Of a stretch of DNA of 64,000 nt, positions 14,576 to 23,662 are shown piece after piece. A program made the position numbers and the translations under genes. Position 1 is the stretch's first letter. Every line of letters starts with the position of its first letter. The notes under the pieces are model-generated. The model searched no databases. It was given only the letters and a program-made list of their open reading frames with translations, and was not told the DNA's origin. Source of the DNA: Pseudomonas sp. Q11 (GTDB taxonomy: Bacteria > Pseudomonadota > Gammaproteobacteria > Pseudomonadales > Pseudomonadaceae); the NCBI RefSeq assembly GCF_024494355.1, contig NZ_JAKNQY010000022.1, positions 43,688 through 107,687 of the forward strand, read 5' to 3'.

Positions 14576-17500
14576 TCAGGTCTTCTTGACCCTGAACCAC
14601 GCCGCATACAACGCCGGCAAAAACAACAGCGTCAACGCCGTCGCCACGATCAGCCCGCCCATGATCGCCACCGCCATCGGGCCAAAGAACAGGCTGCGTG
14701 ACAGCGGGATCATCGCCAGTACCGCCGCCAGCGCGGTGAGCACAATCGGGCGGAACCGTCGCACAGTCGCTTCGATGATCGCCTGCCAAGGGGCGAGCCC
14801 ACTCTTGATGTCCTGTTCGATCTGGTCCACCAGGATCACCGAGTTGCGCATGATCATCCCCGACAAGGCGATGGTGCCCAGCATGGCGACAAAACCGAAC
14901 GGCTGACGGAACACCAGCAGGAACAGCGTGACGCCGATCAGTCCCAGAGGCGCGGTGAGAAACACCATGGCCGTGCGGGAGAAACTGCGCAGTTGCAGCA
15001 TCAACAACGTCAACACCACCACGATGAACAGCGGCACGCCGGCATTCACCGATTGCTGGCCTCGGGCCGCGTCCTCTACCGTGCCGCCCACTTCCAGCAG
15101 ATAACCGTCCGGCAGCTCGGCGCGAATCGGGTCCAGAGTCGGAAATATCTGCTGCACCAGGGTCGCCGGTTGTTCCTTGCCGTAGATATCGGCCCGCACG
15201 GTCACACTTGGCAGTCGATTGCGGTGCCAGATCACGCCTTCTTCGAAGCCGTACTCCAGCGTCGCGATCTGCGACAGCGCAACGCTTGTGCCATTGTCGG
15301 TCGGCACCGCCAGGCTCGGCAGCAGCGACAATTCGGTGCGCTCATGCACCGTACCGCGCAGCAGAATCTCGATCAGTTCGTTGTCTTCCCGGTATTGGCT
15401 GACGCTGGAGCCGGTGAGGGAGCTGCGCAAAAAGCTCGACAGGTTAGCCGTACTCACACCCAACGCTCGGGCGCGGTCCTGATCGACGTTCAGGTACACC
15501 ACCTTGCTAGGCTCTTCCCAATCCAGATGCACGTTGGCCACGTACGGATTTTCACGGACCTTGGTCGCCACTTTCCGCGCCAGGGCCCGGACTTGTTCGA
15601 TGTGCTCACCGGTCACGCGAAACTGCACCGGATAACCAACCGGCGGGCCGTTTTCCAGGCGTGTGACCCGCGAGCGCAGGGCCGGGAATTGCTCGTTCAA
15701 CGTGGTGATCAACCAGCTGCGCAGGGGCTCGCGGTCTTCGATGGTCTTGGCCAGCACCACGAACTGGGCGAAGCTGGGTGCCGGCAGTTGTTGATCCAGC
15801 GGCAGGTAGAAGCGCGGTGAACCGGTGCCGACATAAGCCACGTAGTTATCGATGCCCGCGTGGTCTTTGAGCAGCGCTTCAAGGCGCTCGACCTGCTCGG
15901 CGGTGTTACTCAGGGAGGCGCCTTCGGCCAGCTTCAGATCGACCATCAGCTCCAGCCGCCCCGAGGCCGGGAAGAACTGCTGAGGCACGAAACGGAACAG
16001 CGCCACCGAGCCCAAAAATAGCAGCACGGTCAACACGATGACGGTTTTGCGCCGCCGCACGCACCACTCCACCAAGCGCCGGACACGCTGGTAGAACGGC
16101 GTGCCGTAGGGGTCGAACTGGCCATCAGCGGTGCCGTGTTTGGCGGCATGAATTTTCGCCAGGTCCGGCAGCAGCTTTTCCCCCAGGTACGGCACGAACA
16201 CCACTGCGGCCACCCAGGAGGCCAGCAGCGCCAGGGTGACGACCTGGAAAATCGAACGGGTGTACTCGCCGGTGCCCGATTGCGCCGTGGCGATCGGCAA
16301 GAAACCCGCAGCGGTGATCAGCGTCCCGGTGAGCATCGGGAATGCCGTGCTGGTCCAGGCATAGCTGGCGGCCTTGATCCGGTCGAAGCCCTGCTCCATT
16401 TTGATCGCCATCATCTCGACCGCGATGATCGCGTCATCCACCAGCAGGCCCAGCGCCAACACCAGCGCACCAAGGGAAATCTTGTGCAGACCGATGCCCA
16501 GGTAATACATCGCGGCGAAGGTCATCGCCAGCACCAGCGGAATGGCCAGGGCGACCACCATCCCGGTGCGCAGCCCGAGGGAGAAGAAGCTCACCAGCAA
16601 CACGATCGTCAGCGCTTCCACCAGCACCTGAACAAACTCGCCGACGCCGGTTTTCACCGCCGCCGGCTGGTCCGAAACCTTGCGCAATTGCATGCCGGCC
16701 GGCAGGTTGTTCTGGATACGAGCAAACTCCGCCTCCAGGGCCTTGCCCAGGATCAGGATGTCGCCGCCGTCCTTCATCGCCACGGCCAGACCAATGGCAT
16801 CTTCGGCCATGAAGCGCATGCGCGGGGCCGGCGGATCGTTGAAACCGCGATGCACATCCGCGACATCGCCGATACGGAACGTACGATCAGCGATGCGAAT
16901 GGGAAAGTCGCGGATCTCTTCTACTGTCTGAAAATTTCCCGATACCCGTAATTGGATTCGCTCGCTGCCGGTTTCGAAAAAGCCCGCGGTCGATATTGCG
17001 TTCTGCTCTTCCAACGCCTGCTGGACTGCCGCCAGCGGCACGCCGAGGGTCGCCAGCTTCACGTTCGACAGTTCGATCCAGATTTTCTCGTCCTGCAAAC
17101 CCAGCAGTTCGACCTTGCCCACATCCTTGACCCGTTGCAGCTGGATCTGGATGCGATCGGCGTAATCCTTGAGCACGCCGTAGTCAAAACCATCGCCAGT
17201 CAGCGCATAGATATTGCCGAAGGTGGTGCCGAACTCATCGTTGAAAAACGGCCCCTGGATGCCCGGCGGCAAGGTGTGACGGATGTCGCTGACCTTCTTG
17301 CGGATCTGGTACCACAACTCGGGAATCTGCGCCGAATGCAGGGAATCGCGGGCCATGAAGGTCACCTGGGATTCGCCCGGACGGGAGAACGAGACGATTC
17401 TTTCGTAATCGCCGGTTTCCATCAGTTTCTTTTCGATGCGTTCGGTGACCTGGCGAGAAACCTCCTCGGCCGTGGCCCCCGGCCAGTTGGTGCGAATGAC

Positions 17501-17641
17501 CATGGCCTTGAAGGTAAACGGCGGGTCTTCGCTCTGGCCGAGCTTGGTGTAGGAAAGCGCGCCGACGATTGCCAGCAGCAACATCAGGAACAGTACGATC
17601 TGGCGGTTACGCAGCGCCCATTCGGAAAGATTGAAGCCCAT
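14576..17641 (-). CDS. mexK: RND multidrug efflux transporter, MexK type
   Basis: A 1021-residue inner-membrane resistance-nodulation-division pump. Twelve membrane helices are expected. The first is near residues 14-30, and the proton-relay aspartates 402/403 are seen in 'LGLLVDDAIIAVEM'. Two large periplasmic domains and the second helix bundle ('VPLFIVVVLTLLMLQLRS' onward) are intact. Gene order (plsB nearby, membrane-fusion gene upstream, divergent TetR gene) matches P. aeruginosa mexJK-mexL, which handles triclosan, erythromycin and tetracycline. TriC-type pumps are also close in sequence. It starts six bases after the mexJ stop, with no outer-membrane channel gene here, as for mexJK. 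Confidence 0.82.
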   Translation of the reverse strand: MGFNLSEWALRNRQIVLFLMLLLAIVGALSYTKLGQSEDPPFTFKAMVIRTNWPGATAEEVSRQVTERIEKKLMETGDYERIVSFSRPGESQVTFMARDSLHSAQIPELWYQIRKKVSDIRHTLPPGIQGPFFNDEFGTTFGNIYALTGDGFDYGVLKDYADRIQIQLQRVKDVGKVELLGLQDEKIWIELSNVKLATLGVPLAAVQQALEEQNAISTAGFFETGSERIQLRVSGNFQTVEEIRDFPIRIADRTFRIGDVADVHRGFNDPPAPRMRFMAEDAIGLAVAMKDGGDILILGKALEAEFARIQNNLPAGMQLRKVSDQPAAVKTGVGEFVQVLVEALTIVLLVSFFSLGLRTGMVVALAIPLVLAMTFAAMYYLGIGLHKISLGALVLALGLLVDDAIIAVEMMAIKMEQGFDRIKAASYAWTSTAFPMLTGTLITAAGFLPIATAQSGTGEYTRSIFQVVTLALLASWVAAVVFVPYLGEKLLPDLAKIHAAKHGTADGQFDPYGTPFYQRVRRLVEWCVRRRKTVIVLTVLLFLGSVALFRFVPQQFFPASGRLELMVDLKLAEGASLSNTAEQVERLEALLKDHAGIDNYVAYVGTGSPRFYLPLDQQLPAPSFAQFVVLAKTIEDREPLRSWLITTLNEQFPALRSRVTRLENGPPVGYPVQFRVTGEHIEQVRALARKVATKVRENPYVANVHLDWEEPSKVVYLNVDQDRARALGVSTANLSSFLRSSLTGSSVSQYREDNELIEILLRGTVHERTELSLLPSLAVPTDNGTSVALSQIATLEYGFEEGVIWHRNRLPSVTVRADIYGKEQPATLVQQIFPTLDPIRAELPDGYLLEVGGTVEDAARGQQSVNAGVPLFIVVVLTLLMLQLRSFSRTAMVFLTAPLGLIGVTLFLLVFRQPFGFVAMLGTIALSGMIMRNSVILVDQIEQDIKSGLAPWQAIIEATVRRFRPIVLTALAAVLAMIPLSRSLFFGPMAVAIMGGLIVATALTLLFLPALYAAWFRVKKT

Positions 17642-17647
17642 CGGGGA

Positions 17648-18748
17648 TTACTCCTTGGCCGCCAGATTGACCACGCGGTTGGAGCGATCCACCGGCCGCA
17701 CCTGCTGACCGTCGAGGAGTACATGCACACCGGCTGCGACAACCCAGTCATTGGGGCTCAGCCCTTCAAGTACCGGAACGGTTTTTTCGCCAAAAGAGCC
17801 GACGCGCACGGGAGCTTTTTTCAGGGTGTTATTACCGTTGACGACCCACACGTAAGTGGCGCCGTTCTCGGCGGTGAGTGCAGACAGCGGCACCGACAGC
17901 GACACCTGGTCGCCGGTCTGGATAAACACTCGGGCACTCTGGCCCAGCTCAGCGGGAACACTGCCAGCGGTGAAGGCAACGCGAGCGGCGAAGGTACGGG
18001 ATCTGGGATCGGCGGCTGGCGAAAGTTCGCGAATGCGTCCGCTGAAACGCTGATCAGGCTGGCTCCATAGCTCGACCGAGACCGGCTGGCCAATCTTGAA
18101 CCGGCCAAAGCCCTGCTCCGGCAAGCTGATCAGCACTTCACGCTCACCGTCGGTGGCGAGGGTGAATACGGTTTGACCGGCCGACACCACCTGCCCAACC
18201 TCCACGGAACGCCGAGCCACCACGCCATCCTGGGGCGCACGCAACACCGAGTAACTGGCCTGGTTGCTGGCGACATCGAACTCAGCCTTGATCTGCTTGA
18301 GCCGCGCGGCGCCAGAGCGGTAGAGGTTTTCCGCGTTGTCGTACTGGGAGCGGCTGACCATCTGCCGTTCCATCAAGGTTTTGTAGCGATCACGTTCAGC
18401 GCGCACCAGGTTGAGGTTGGCTTCGGCGGCAGCGACCTGGGCGCGGGTCGCTTCCAGTTGCAGGCGCACATCCTGGGGGTCGAGCTCGGCCAGGGGCTGG
18501 TTGGCCTTGACCCGCTGGCCCTCTTCGACCAGCCGTCGGCTCACTTTGCCGCCAATGCGAAAGGCCAGGTCTGGCTCGAATCGCGCCCTGACTTCACCCG
18601 GATAACTGTCTGTCGCCTGGCCCGAAGGCTCTGGCTGCACCACCATGGCGGGGCGCACGGCAAGGGGCACCGGTTCGTCCTGACCACACGCAGACAATAA
18701 AAAAACCAGGCTCACTGGCAGGGCGAGGGGCAAGGCATAGCGGAACAT
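17648..18748 (-). CDS. mexJ: RND efflux periplasmic adaptor, MexJ type
   Basis: A 366-residue membrane-fusion lipoprotein. Signal peptide with lipobox 'LLSAC' (Cys21), then the lipoyl half-motifs ('RIGGKVSRRLVEEGQRVKANQPLAELD' and 'APQDGVVARRSVEVGQVVSAGQ') on either side of a coiled-coil hairpin (about residues 90-150), then beta-barrel and membrane-proximal domains. It would link MexK to an outer-membrane channel encoded elsewhere. It is the first gene of the mexJK operon; its promoter and the palindrome at 18786-18799 separate it from mexL. Confidence 0.82.
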   Translation of the reverse strand: MFRYALPLALPVSLVFLLSACGQDEPVPLAVRPAMVVQPEPSGQATDSYPGEVRARFEPDLAFRIGGKVSRRLVEEGQRVKANQPLAELDPQDVRLQLEATRAQVAAAEANLNLVRAERDRYKTLMERQMVSRSQYDNAENLYRSGAARLKQIKAEFDVASNQASYSVLRAPQDGVVARRSVEVGQVVSAGQTVFTLATDGEREVLISLPEQGFGRFKIGQPVSVELWSQPDQRFSGRIRELSPAADPRSRTFAARVAFTAGSVPAELGQSARVFIQTGDQVSLSVPLSALTAENGATYVWVVNGNNTLKKAPVRVGSFGEKTVPVLEGLSPNDWVVAAGVHVLLDGQQVRPVDRSNRVVNLAAKE

Positions 18749-18782
18749 GGCGAGTGACCTTTCGCTAATGGTGCTTGGAATA

Positions 18783-18799
18783 ATTATACTGACGAGTAT
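18783..18799 (-). promoter_or_regulatory. mexJ -10 element overlapping a TetR-type palindrome
   Basis: On the minus strand TATAAT (18788-18783) immediately follows the inverted repeat ATACT-GACG-AGTAT (18786-18799). A second, imperfect copy of the ATACTG...GAGT motif lies inverted at 18814-18830. Repressor binding here would block mexJK and could also affect mexL. Confidence 0.6.
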
Positions 18800-18842
18800 G
18801 TTATTAATAGCAAACTCACCAGTCCAGTATTAAAAGCGAATA

Positions 18843-19487
18843 ATGTCGAACAATCTTTCACCTCCTAACGGCCCAGGCCGTCCGAAGGATCTGGCCAAGC
18901 GCCAGGCCATCCTCGACGCGGCAAAAAAACTCTTTGTGAGCCTGGGGTATGCCAACACCAGCATGGACGCGGTCGCCACCGAGGCAGGCGTGTCGAAGCT
19001 GACGGTCTACAGCCACTTCAACGACAAGGAAACACTGTTTTCCGCTGCCGTGGTGGCCAAGTGTGAAGAGCAAGTGCCGCCGCTTTTCTTCGAATGGCCA
19101 GACGGCGTGCCGATCGAACATGTGCTGTTGAACATTGCCCGTGGTTTCCACCAACTGATCAACAGCGACGAATCGGTGAACCTGCATCGGTTGATCATGG
19201 CCTTGGGCAGCCAGGACCCGCAGCTGTCGACGATCTTCTTCGAAGCCGGGCCGCAACGGATGCTCTCAGGCATGGAAAGGCTGCTGACCAAGGTCAACCA
19301 GAGCGGCGCCCTGAGCATCGACAAACCGCGCAATGCGGCGGAACACTTCTTCTGCCTGATCAAGGGCGCGGCGAATTTCCGCTTGTTGTATGGCTGCGGC
19401 GCGCCGTTGGAAGCCGCAGCGGCCGAGGCTCATGTCGAGGAAGTGGTGGGGTTGTTCATACGGGCTTATCGGCCGCAGATCACCTGA
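18843..19487 (+). CDS. mexL: TetR-family repressor, MexL type
   Basis: A 214-residue TetR regulator. The N-terminal helix-turn-helix is 'KLFVSLGYANTSMDAVATEAGVSKLTVYSHFNDKETLFSAAV' (about residues 28-70), followed by an all-helical ligand-binding domain. It is divergent from mexJ with 94 bases between. In P. aeruginosa MexL represses mexJK and its own gene, so the same role is inferred here. A REP cluster follows the gene. Confidence 0.8.
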   Translation: MSNNLSPPNGPGRPKDLAKRQAILDAAKKLFVSLGYANTSMDAVATEAGVSKLTVYSHFNDKETLFSAAVVAKCEEQVPPLFFEWPDGVPIEHVLLNIARGFHQLINSDESVNLHRLIMALGSQDPQLSTIFFEAGPQRMLSGMERLLTKVNQSGALSIDKPRNAAEHFFCLIKGAANFRLLYGCGAPLEAAAAEAHVEEVVGLFIRAYRPQIT

Positions 19488-19513
19488 TAGATTCTCGCCG
19501 ACTGGGCGGGCCT

Positions 19514-19722
19514 CATCGCGAGCAGGCTCGCTCCCACATTGGATCTGTGGTGCTCATCAAATCCTGTGAGAGCGGGCTTGCTCGCGAAGACGCCGGCACA
19601 TTCAACACCTTCACCGACTGACCCAACGCTTTCGCGAGCAAGCCCGCTCCCACAGTTTGATCGAGGTTGTTCACAGAATCTGCGCCCACCACCGCCCCTG
19701 TGGGAGCGAGCCTGCTCGCGAT
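19514..19722. repeat. REP cluster: GGGCTTGCTC pair inside a head-in GCGAGCCTGCTCGC pair
   Basis: An outer arm ATCGCGAGCAGGCTCGCTCC (19514-19538) pairs with its inverse at 19699-19722. Between them is a complete pair of a different core type (19565-19654, arms TGTGAGAGCGGGCTTGCTCG and the inverse). It lies between the convergent mexL and rsmJ. Confidence 0.82.
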
Positions 19723-19737
19723 GCAGGCGACACGGTC

Positions 19738-20517
19738 TCAGGCCTTGAGCGCCTTCTTGGGATAGATGTCGTAGCGACTGGATTTACCCTCAAGCCCGTG
19801 ACTGGGTTTTGGCCCTTCGATACACGGTGCCTTGCGCGGACGCTTGACCACGACCCGGTGAGTCGCCAGGGCCAGGGCCGCAGCCAGCAGCGCCGGCGCG
19901 TCCAGATCGTCGCCCACCAGCGGCCGGAACAGGCGCATCTCTTTCTTCACCAGGGCCGTTTTCTCACGATGAGGGAACATCGGGTCAAGGTAGATCACCT
20001 GGGGCGGCTCATCTTGCCAGTTGCGCATCACCTCAATGGAGTTGCCCTTGAGCAAACGCATGCGGGCCATGATCGGCGCCACGTCGAAATCCTCCGCGCC
20101 TCGCGCCAGACCATCCTCAAGCAATGCGCCAATCAGCGGCTGGCGCTCGATCAGGCTCATTTCACAGCCCAGGCTGGCCAGCACAAACGCATCCTTGCCC
20201 AACCCGGCCGTGGCATCCAGCACACGCGGACGGACGCCCTGGGCGACACCAACGGCCTTGGCGATCATCTGGCCGCTGCCGCCGCCGTACAAACGGCGAT
20301 GAGCCGCGCCGCCTTCGACGAAGTCCACCCGCACCGGCCCCGGCGCGTCCAGCCCCAGTTGCTGCAATTGCAACCCATGCTCGCCGACCTGCAAGGCAAA
20401 CTCGCCATCGTCCTGCAATGGCAGGCCAAGGCGCTGTGCCCAGTGCTCGGCCTGCGGCTGGAAGGCCGGGGCCAGAGCCTCGACATGGATGCGGCAGGCC
20501 GCGGGTTGATCACTCAT
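19738..20517 (-). CDS. rsmJ: 16S rRNA (guanine-N2)-methyltransferase RsmJ
   Basis: A 259-residue methyltransferase for 16S rRNA G1516. Family blocks seen: 'VDFVEGGAAHRRLYGGGSGQMIAKAVG', SAM motif 'VLDATAGLGKDAFVLASLGC', catalytic 'IYLDPMFPHREKTALVKKEMRLF', and the C-terminal 'VVVKRPRKAPCIEGPKPSHGLEGKSSRYDIY'. The ATG at 20517 fits the family length; the longer in-frame start at 20631 overlaps the divergent gene. It is divergent from the repeat protein at 20610. Confidence 0.92.
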   Translation of the reverse strand: MSDQPAACRIHVEALAPAFQPQAEHWAQRLGLPLQDDGEFALQVGEHGLQLQQLGLDAPGPVRVDFVEGGAAHRRLYGGGSGQMIAKAVGVAQGVRPRVLDATAGLGKDAFVLASLGCEMSLIERQPLIGALLEDGLARGAEDFDVAPIMARMRLLKGNSIEVMRNWQDEPPQVIYLDPMFPHREKTALVKKEMRLFRPLVGDDLDAPALLAAALALATHRVVVKRPRKAPCIEGPKPSHGLEGKSSRYDIYPKKALKA

Positions 20518-20609
20518 GGAAAACACGCCCAAAAAATTAAGGATCGGCAAAAACGGCCGATAACAACGGTGAACGGCATTTTGCCAGAGCTGAGCGTCGA
20601 CCGAGAACA

Positions 20610-21230
20610 ATGTCAGACATTCAATCCACATCGATAGGCGTCATCTCCCCTTACGGCGATTACAGCCTGCGCAACACCCAAGCCCTGAGCGGCGTCAGTC
20701 ACCTGTGGCAGGATTTTTTTGCCCGGGCCCTGGCCGATCAACTGGGTGATAACGCACCGGCCCCTGGCAGCTACCAGCCAGTTGCCCTCGATGAGGCTGT
20801 TGAACCGACCCTCGGCGCCGAATTGCTTGAGCACATTGTCAGCCAGCGCAACTGCCAAGTGACAGAAACCCCGGTCAAACCGCCTGAGCCGCTGTTCCTG
20901 CCAATCGCTGAATTTGAACTCGACCTGCTGGACAAACCCTTCCCGCCGTTCCCGCCGGAAGAAATCGCCACCCAGCAAAAACAACAGACCTTCGAAAGCA
21001 ACTGGGTTCGCCCTCTGGTTCTTGCCGCCGGCCAACCGCTGCCAGAACCGGGCCCAGCGCCTCAGCCACGTCCACTGCACCTGCCGATTGCCGAATTCGA
21101 ACTGGACCTGCTGGACAAGCCGTTCCCACCATTCCCGGAAGAGGAGCTGGTGGTACAGCAGAAGCAACTGGACTTCGATACCCGCTGGGCACGCCCGATC
21201 GTGCTGCAGAACCTGCGCATCGCCGCCTGA
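20610..21230 (+). CDS. Hypothetical protein with two 42-residue repeats
   Basis: A 206-residue soluble protein of unknown function. Residues 97-138 and 158-199 are near-copies of one unit: 'LPIAEFELDLLDKPFPPFP' + 'EE', then QQKQ, a short spacer, 'W-x-RP-x-VL'. A proline-rich linker (PLPEPGPAPQPRP) joins them. An N-terminal part of about 90 residues has no repeat. No signal peptide or membrane helix is visible. The E/D and P content of the repeat suggests an exposed short motif that binds a partner, but this is inference. Related proteins are often labelled TonB-like because of the prolines; I see nothing of TonB here. Confidence 0.75.
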   Translation: MSDIQSTSIGVISPYGDYSLRNTQALSGVSHLWQDFFARALADQLGDNAPAPGSYQPVALDEAVEPTLGAELLEHIVSQRNCQVTETPVKPPEPLFLPIAEFELDLLDKPFPPFPPEEIATQQKQQTFESNWVRPLVLAAGQPLPEPGPAPQPRPLHLPIAEFELDLLDKPFPPFPEEELVVQQKQLDFDTRWARPIVLQNLRIAA

Positions 21231-21231
21231 G

Positions 21232-21930
21232 TCAACGGCAAATCCACCACGGCCCGACATCCAGATGAAAATGGTTACGGTGCGCCGCGTTGTAATCCGG
21301 GCTCAAGACCACACTGAACATGTCACAGGCGCCGTCGCGCACCTGTCGCAGGAATTGGGCGTGGCTGTTGTCCTTTGGCCAGTCCTTGAGCACGCTTACC
21401 TGGCGGCCGTCCTCCAGGCGAAACCCGGCGATATCCAGCGCACTGGCCGTGGCATGCTGGCTGCGCGCGCCGCTCTCACGACCGTACATGTTGCGACAGG
21501 CGAAACTGCCCAGGTGATCGACCCGCATCACTTTCTGCCCATAGGTCGCCAGCGCCGCAGGCTGCAACGCATGACGTTCAAATAAGGCGAACGCAACGGC
21601 CAGCGGGCAACTGGCGAGGAAACTGCTGCTCAACGCCACCTCGCCGCCCTGCACCCTCAGCACATTGCTCAGCGGGCAACTGGCCTTGGGACTGCTGTCG
21701 GCCTGGCGAGTGACCCGCAGCCCCGAGGTAGCGAGCGCCTGGTCGCACAGTTGCGGATCGTTGCGCAGGGCCATGAGTTTGTAACGGGTCAGCAGGTTTG
21801 GCGGCGTATTGACGTCCAGGGGCGCCCAGGGATTCCACTGCGGTGGCACCGACAGCCAGCCGCGCCACACCCCCAGCACTGCGACGCCAACGACCAGCAC
21901 CAATAGCGTAAAACCTTTCAAAACCCGCAC
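21232..21930 (-). CDS. Extensin-like C-terminal domain protein
   Basis: A 232-residue protein with one N-terminal membrane anchor ('VLKGFTLLVLVVGVAVLGVW') and an extensin-like C domain in the periplasm. The domain carries 'CPLSNVL', 'HATASALDIAGFRLEDG' and the end motif 'AAHRNHFHLDVG'. The His and Asp residues and 'HFHLD' recall the LAS/peptidase M15 metal site, so peptidoglycan or polysaccharide hydrolysis is possible but unproven. I chose the GTG at 21930, with GAGG upstream; this places it 16 bases after the stop of the preceding gene, with which it likely forms an operon. A longer in-frame ORF to 22083 overlaps that gene. Confidence 0.75.
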   Translation of the reverse strand: MRVLKGFTLLVLVVGVAVLGVWRGWLSVPPQWNPWAPLDVNTPPNLLTRYKLMALRNDPQLCDQALATSGLRVTRQADSSPKASCPLSNVLRVQGGEVALSSSFLASCPLAVAFALFERHALQPAALATYGQKVMRVDHLGSFACRNMYGRESGARSQHATASALDIAGFRLEDGRQVSVLKDWPKDNSHAQFLRQVRDGACDMFSVVLSPDYNAAHRNHFHLDVGPWWICR

Positions 21931-21946
21931 GACGACGCCTCGGGCC

Positions 21947-22768
21947 TCAACCCTTGAATAGCTGGTTGGCCTGGTTGAAGGGCATCGAACGACGAGTGAA
22001 GGTGAACGAGCCCTGCTCGCGGATTTCCTCGGCGGCGCGGAAAAACTCGCCATACGCCGCCAGGGCCAGCGCGGACCCGACACTGATGCGCTTGACGCCC
22101 ATTGCGCTCAACTGTGGGACCGTCAGGTCCAGCGCCCCGGACATCAACACATTCACCGGTTTCGGCGCCACCGCCTGGACCACCGCCAGCACCTGCTCGG
22201 CCGAGCTCAACCCCGGCGCGTACAGCACGTCGGCACCGGCGTCGGCGAAGGCCTTCAGGCGGCGAATCGTGTCATCCAGATCGGGATTACCGTGGAGGAA
22301 GTTTTCCGCCCGGGCGGTCAGCACAAAGGGATACGGCAAACCGCGCACCGCGTCGACCGCGGCCTTTACCCGCGCCACAGCCTGCTCGAAGCCATAGATC
22401 GGGCTGTCTGCGCGCCCCGTGGCATCTTCGATCGAGCCACCCACCGCACCGGCCTGCGCCGCGCGGACCAGGTTGCTGGCGCACGCTTCGGGGGCATCGG
22501 CGAAGCCGTTCTCCAGATCGACCGCCACCGGCAGGTCAGTGGCCGCCACAATCGCCCGGACATTGGCCAGGGTGTCATCCAGCCCCGCCGCACCATCGGG
22601 TCGTCCCAGGGAAAAAGCGTAACCGGCACTGGTGGTGGCCAGGGCTTCGAAGCCGAGGCTGGCAAGCATCTTTGCCGAACCGGCGTCCCACGGGTTGGGA
22701 ATGACGAACGCGCCTTCGCGTTCATGCAGGGCTTTGAACGCCTGGGCTCGACGGGTTTGCGCATCCAT
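21947..22768 (-). CDS. Isocitrate lyase/PEP mutase family protein
   Basis: A 273-residue TIM-barrel enzyme of the PEP mutase/isocitrate lyase superfamily. 'AFVIPNPWDAGSAKMLASLGFEALATTSAGYAFSLG' and 'VAVDLENGF' (metal-binding Asp84/Glu86) and 'GGSIEDATG' are typical. The isocitrate lyase KKCGH loop is absent, so it is not an isocitrate lyase. Oxaloacetate or carboxyphosphonate-type C-C bond cleavage is more likely, with the substrate unknown. The upstream AAGGAGCAATTTCC supports the start at 22768. Confidence 0.8.
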   Translation of the reverse strand: MDAQTRRAQAFKALHEREGAFVIPNPWDAGSAKMLASLGFEALATTSAGYAFSLGRPDGAAGLDDTLANVRAIVAATDLPVAVDLENGFADAPEACASNLVRAAQAGAVGGSIEDATGRADSPIYGFEQAVARVKAAVDAVRGLPYPFVLTARAENFLHGNPDLDDTIRRLKAFADAGADVLYAPGLSSAEQVLAVVQAVAPKPVNVLMSGALDLTVPQLSAMGVKRISVGSALALAAYGEFFRAAEEIREQGSFTFTRRSMPFNQANQLFKG

Positions 22769-22801
22769 GGAAATTGCTCCTTGGCAGAGGAAATTTTCGC
22801 C

Positions 22802-23662
22802 TCAGAGCAAACCCAGTTGCTCGGCGGCGGGCTCTCTGTATAGCTCAGGCAGGGCCGGCAAGCCAGGCAAACGGCTCATCAATCGGCTATGAAAGTGTTG
22901 CGCGAGTTTAGCCGCCAGCAAGTTGTCGGCGGTGTGCAGAAAGATATAAGGCGTGCGCCCTTCTTCGATCCACCCGGCGATTTTCTCCACCCAGGGCGTC
23001 AGGAACGGCTCGTTGGCCTTCAGCTCCGGGTGGCCGATGAAGCGCACCTGCGGGCAGTGGGTGAACGCTGTCGGCCGGGGCGGTACGCGCGGTTTTTTCG
23101 ATTGGGCATGGAGCACGGCAGGATCGGTCGAGGTGCAACTGAACAATGCCCGGGGATCCAGACAGATGCGTTCCACGCCACGATCAAGCAGCAGGCGATT
23201 GAGCTGTCGTTCGGCATCGCCCTTGGCAAAGAAGTCAGCGTGACGGACCTCAACGGCCAAGGGGCGCTCAAAAGCGTCGATGAAACCCGCCAGCTCCGGC
23301 AGTCGATTCGGGGTAAAGGCCTTGGATAGCTGCAACCAGAACGGTGAAACCCGTTCGCCCAGGGGGCTGAGCAATTGCACGAAGGTTTCGATGGCCGTCA
23401 GGTGCTCACGCAAATCGCCATTGTGGCTGATGTCACCGGGCAACTTGGCGGTGAAGCGAAACTCCGCGGGCATGGTCTCGGCCCAGCGCTGCACGATGGC
23501 CGCAGAGGGGCTGGCGTAGAAGGTCGTATTGCCTTCCACGGCGTTGAACACTTGAGAATAGAGTTTCAGGAAATCAGAGCTTTTGGCGTCTTGCGGATAA
23601 AGATAATCGCGCCAGGCGTTTTCGCTCCAGGACGGGCAGCCCAGGTAGTAAGGCAGCCCCAT
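22802..23662 (-). CDS. DUF72 family protein
   Basis: A 286-residue TIM-barrel protein of the DUF72/YecE family. It opens 'YYLGCPSWSENAWRDYLYP', then 'NAVEGNTTFYASPS' and 'FRFTAKLPGDISHN', all hallmarks of the family, whose biochemical role is unknown. The ATG at 23662 overlaps the stop of the upstream 102-codon gene (TGATG), so the two are coupled; this decides the start over a longer in-frame option. Confidence 0.85.
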   Translation of the reverse strand: MGLPYYLGCPSWSENAWRDYLYPQDAKSSDFLKLYSQVFNAVEGNTTFYASPSAAIVQRWAETMPAEFRFTAKLPGDISHNGDLREHLTAIETFVQLLSPLGERVSPFWLQLSKAFTPNRLPELAGFIDAFERPLAVEVRHADFFAKGDAERQLNRLLLDRGVERICLDPRALFSCTSTDPAVLHAQSKKPRVPPRPTAFTHCPQVRFIGHPELKANEPFLTPWVEKIAGWIEEGRTPYIFLHTADNLLAAKLAQHFHSRLMSRLPGLPALPELYREPAAEQLGLL

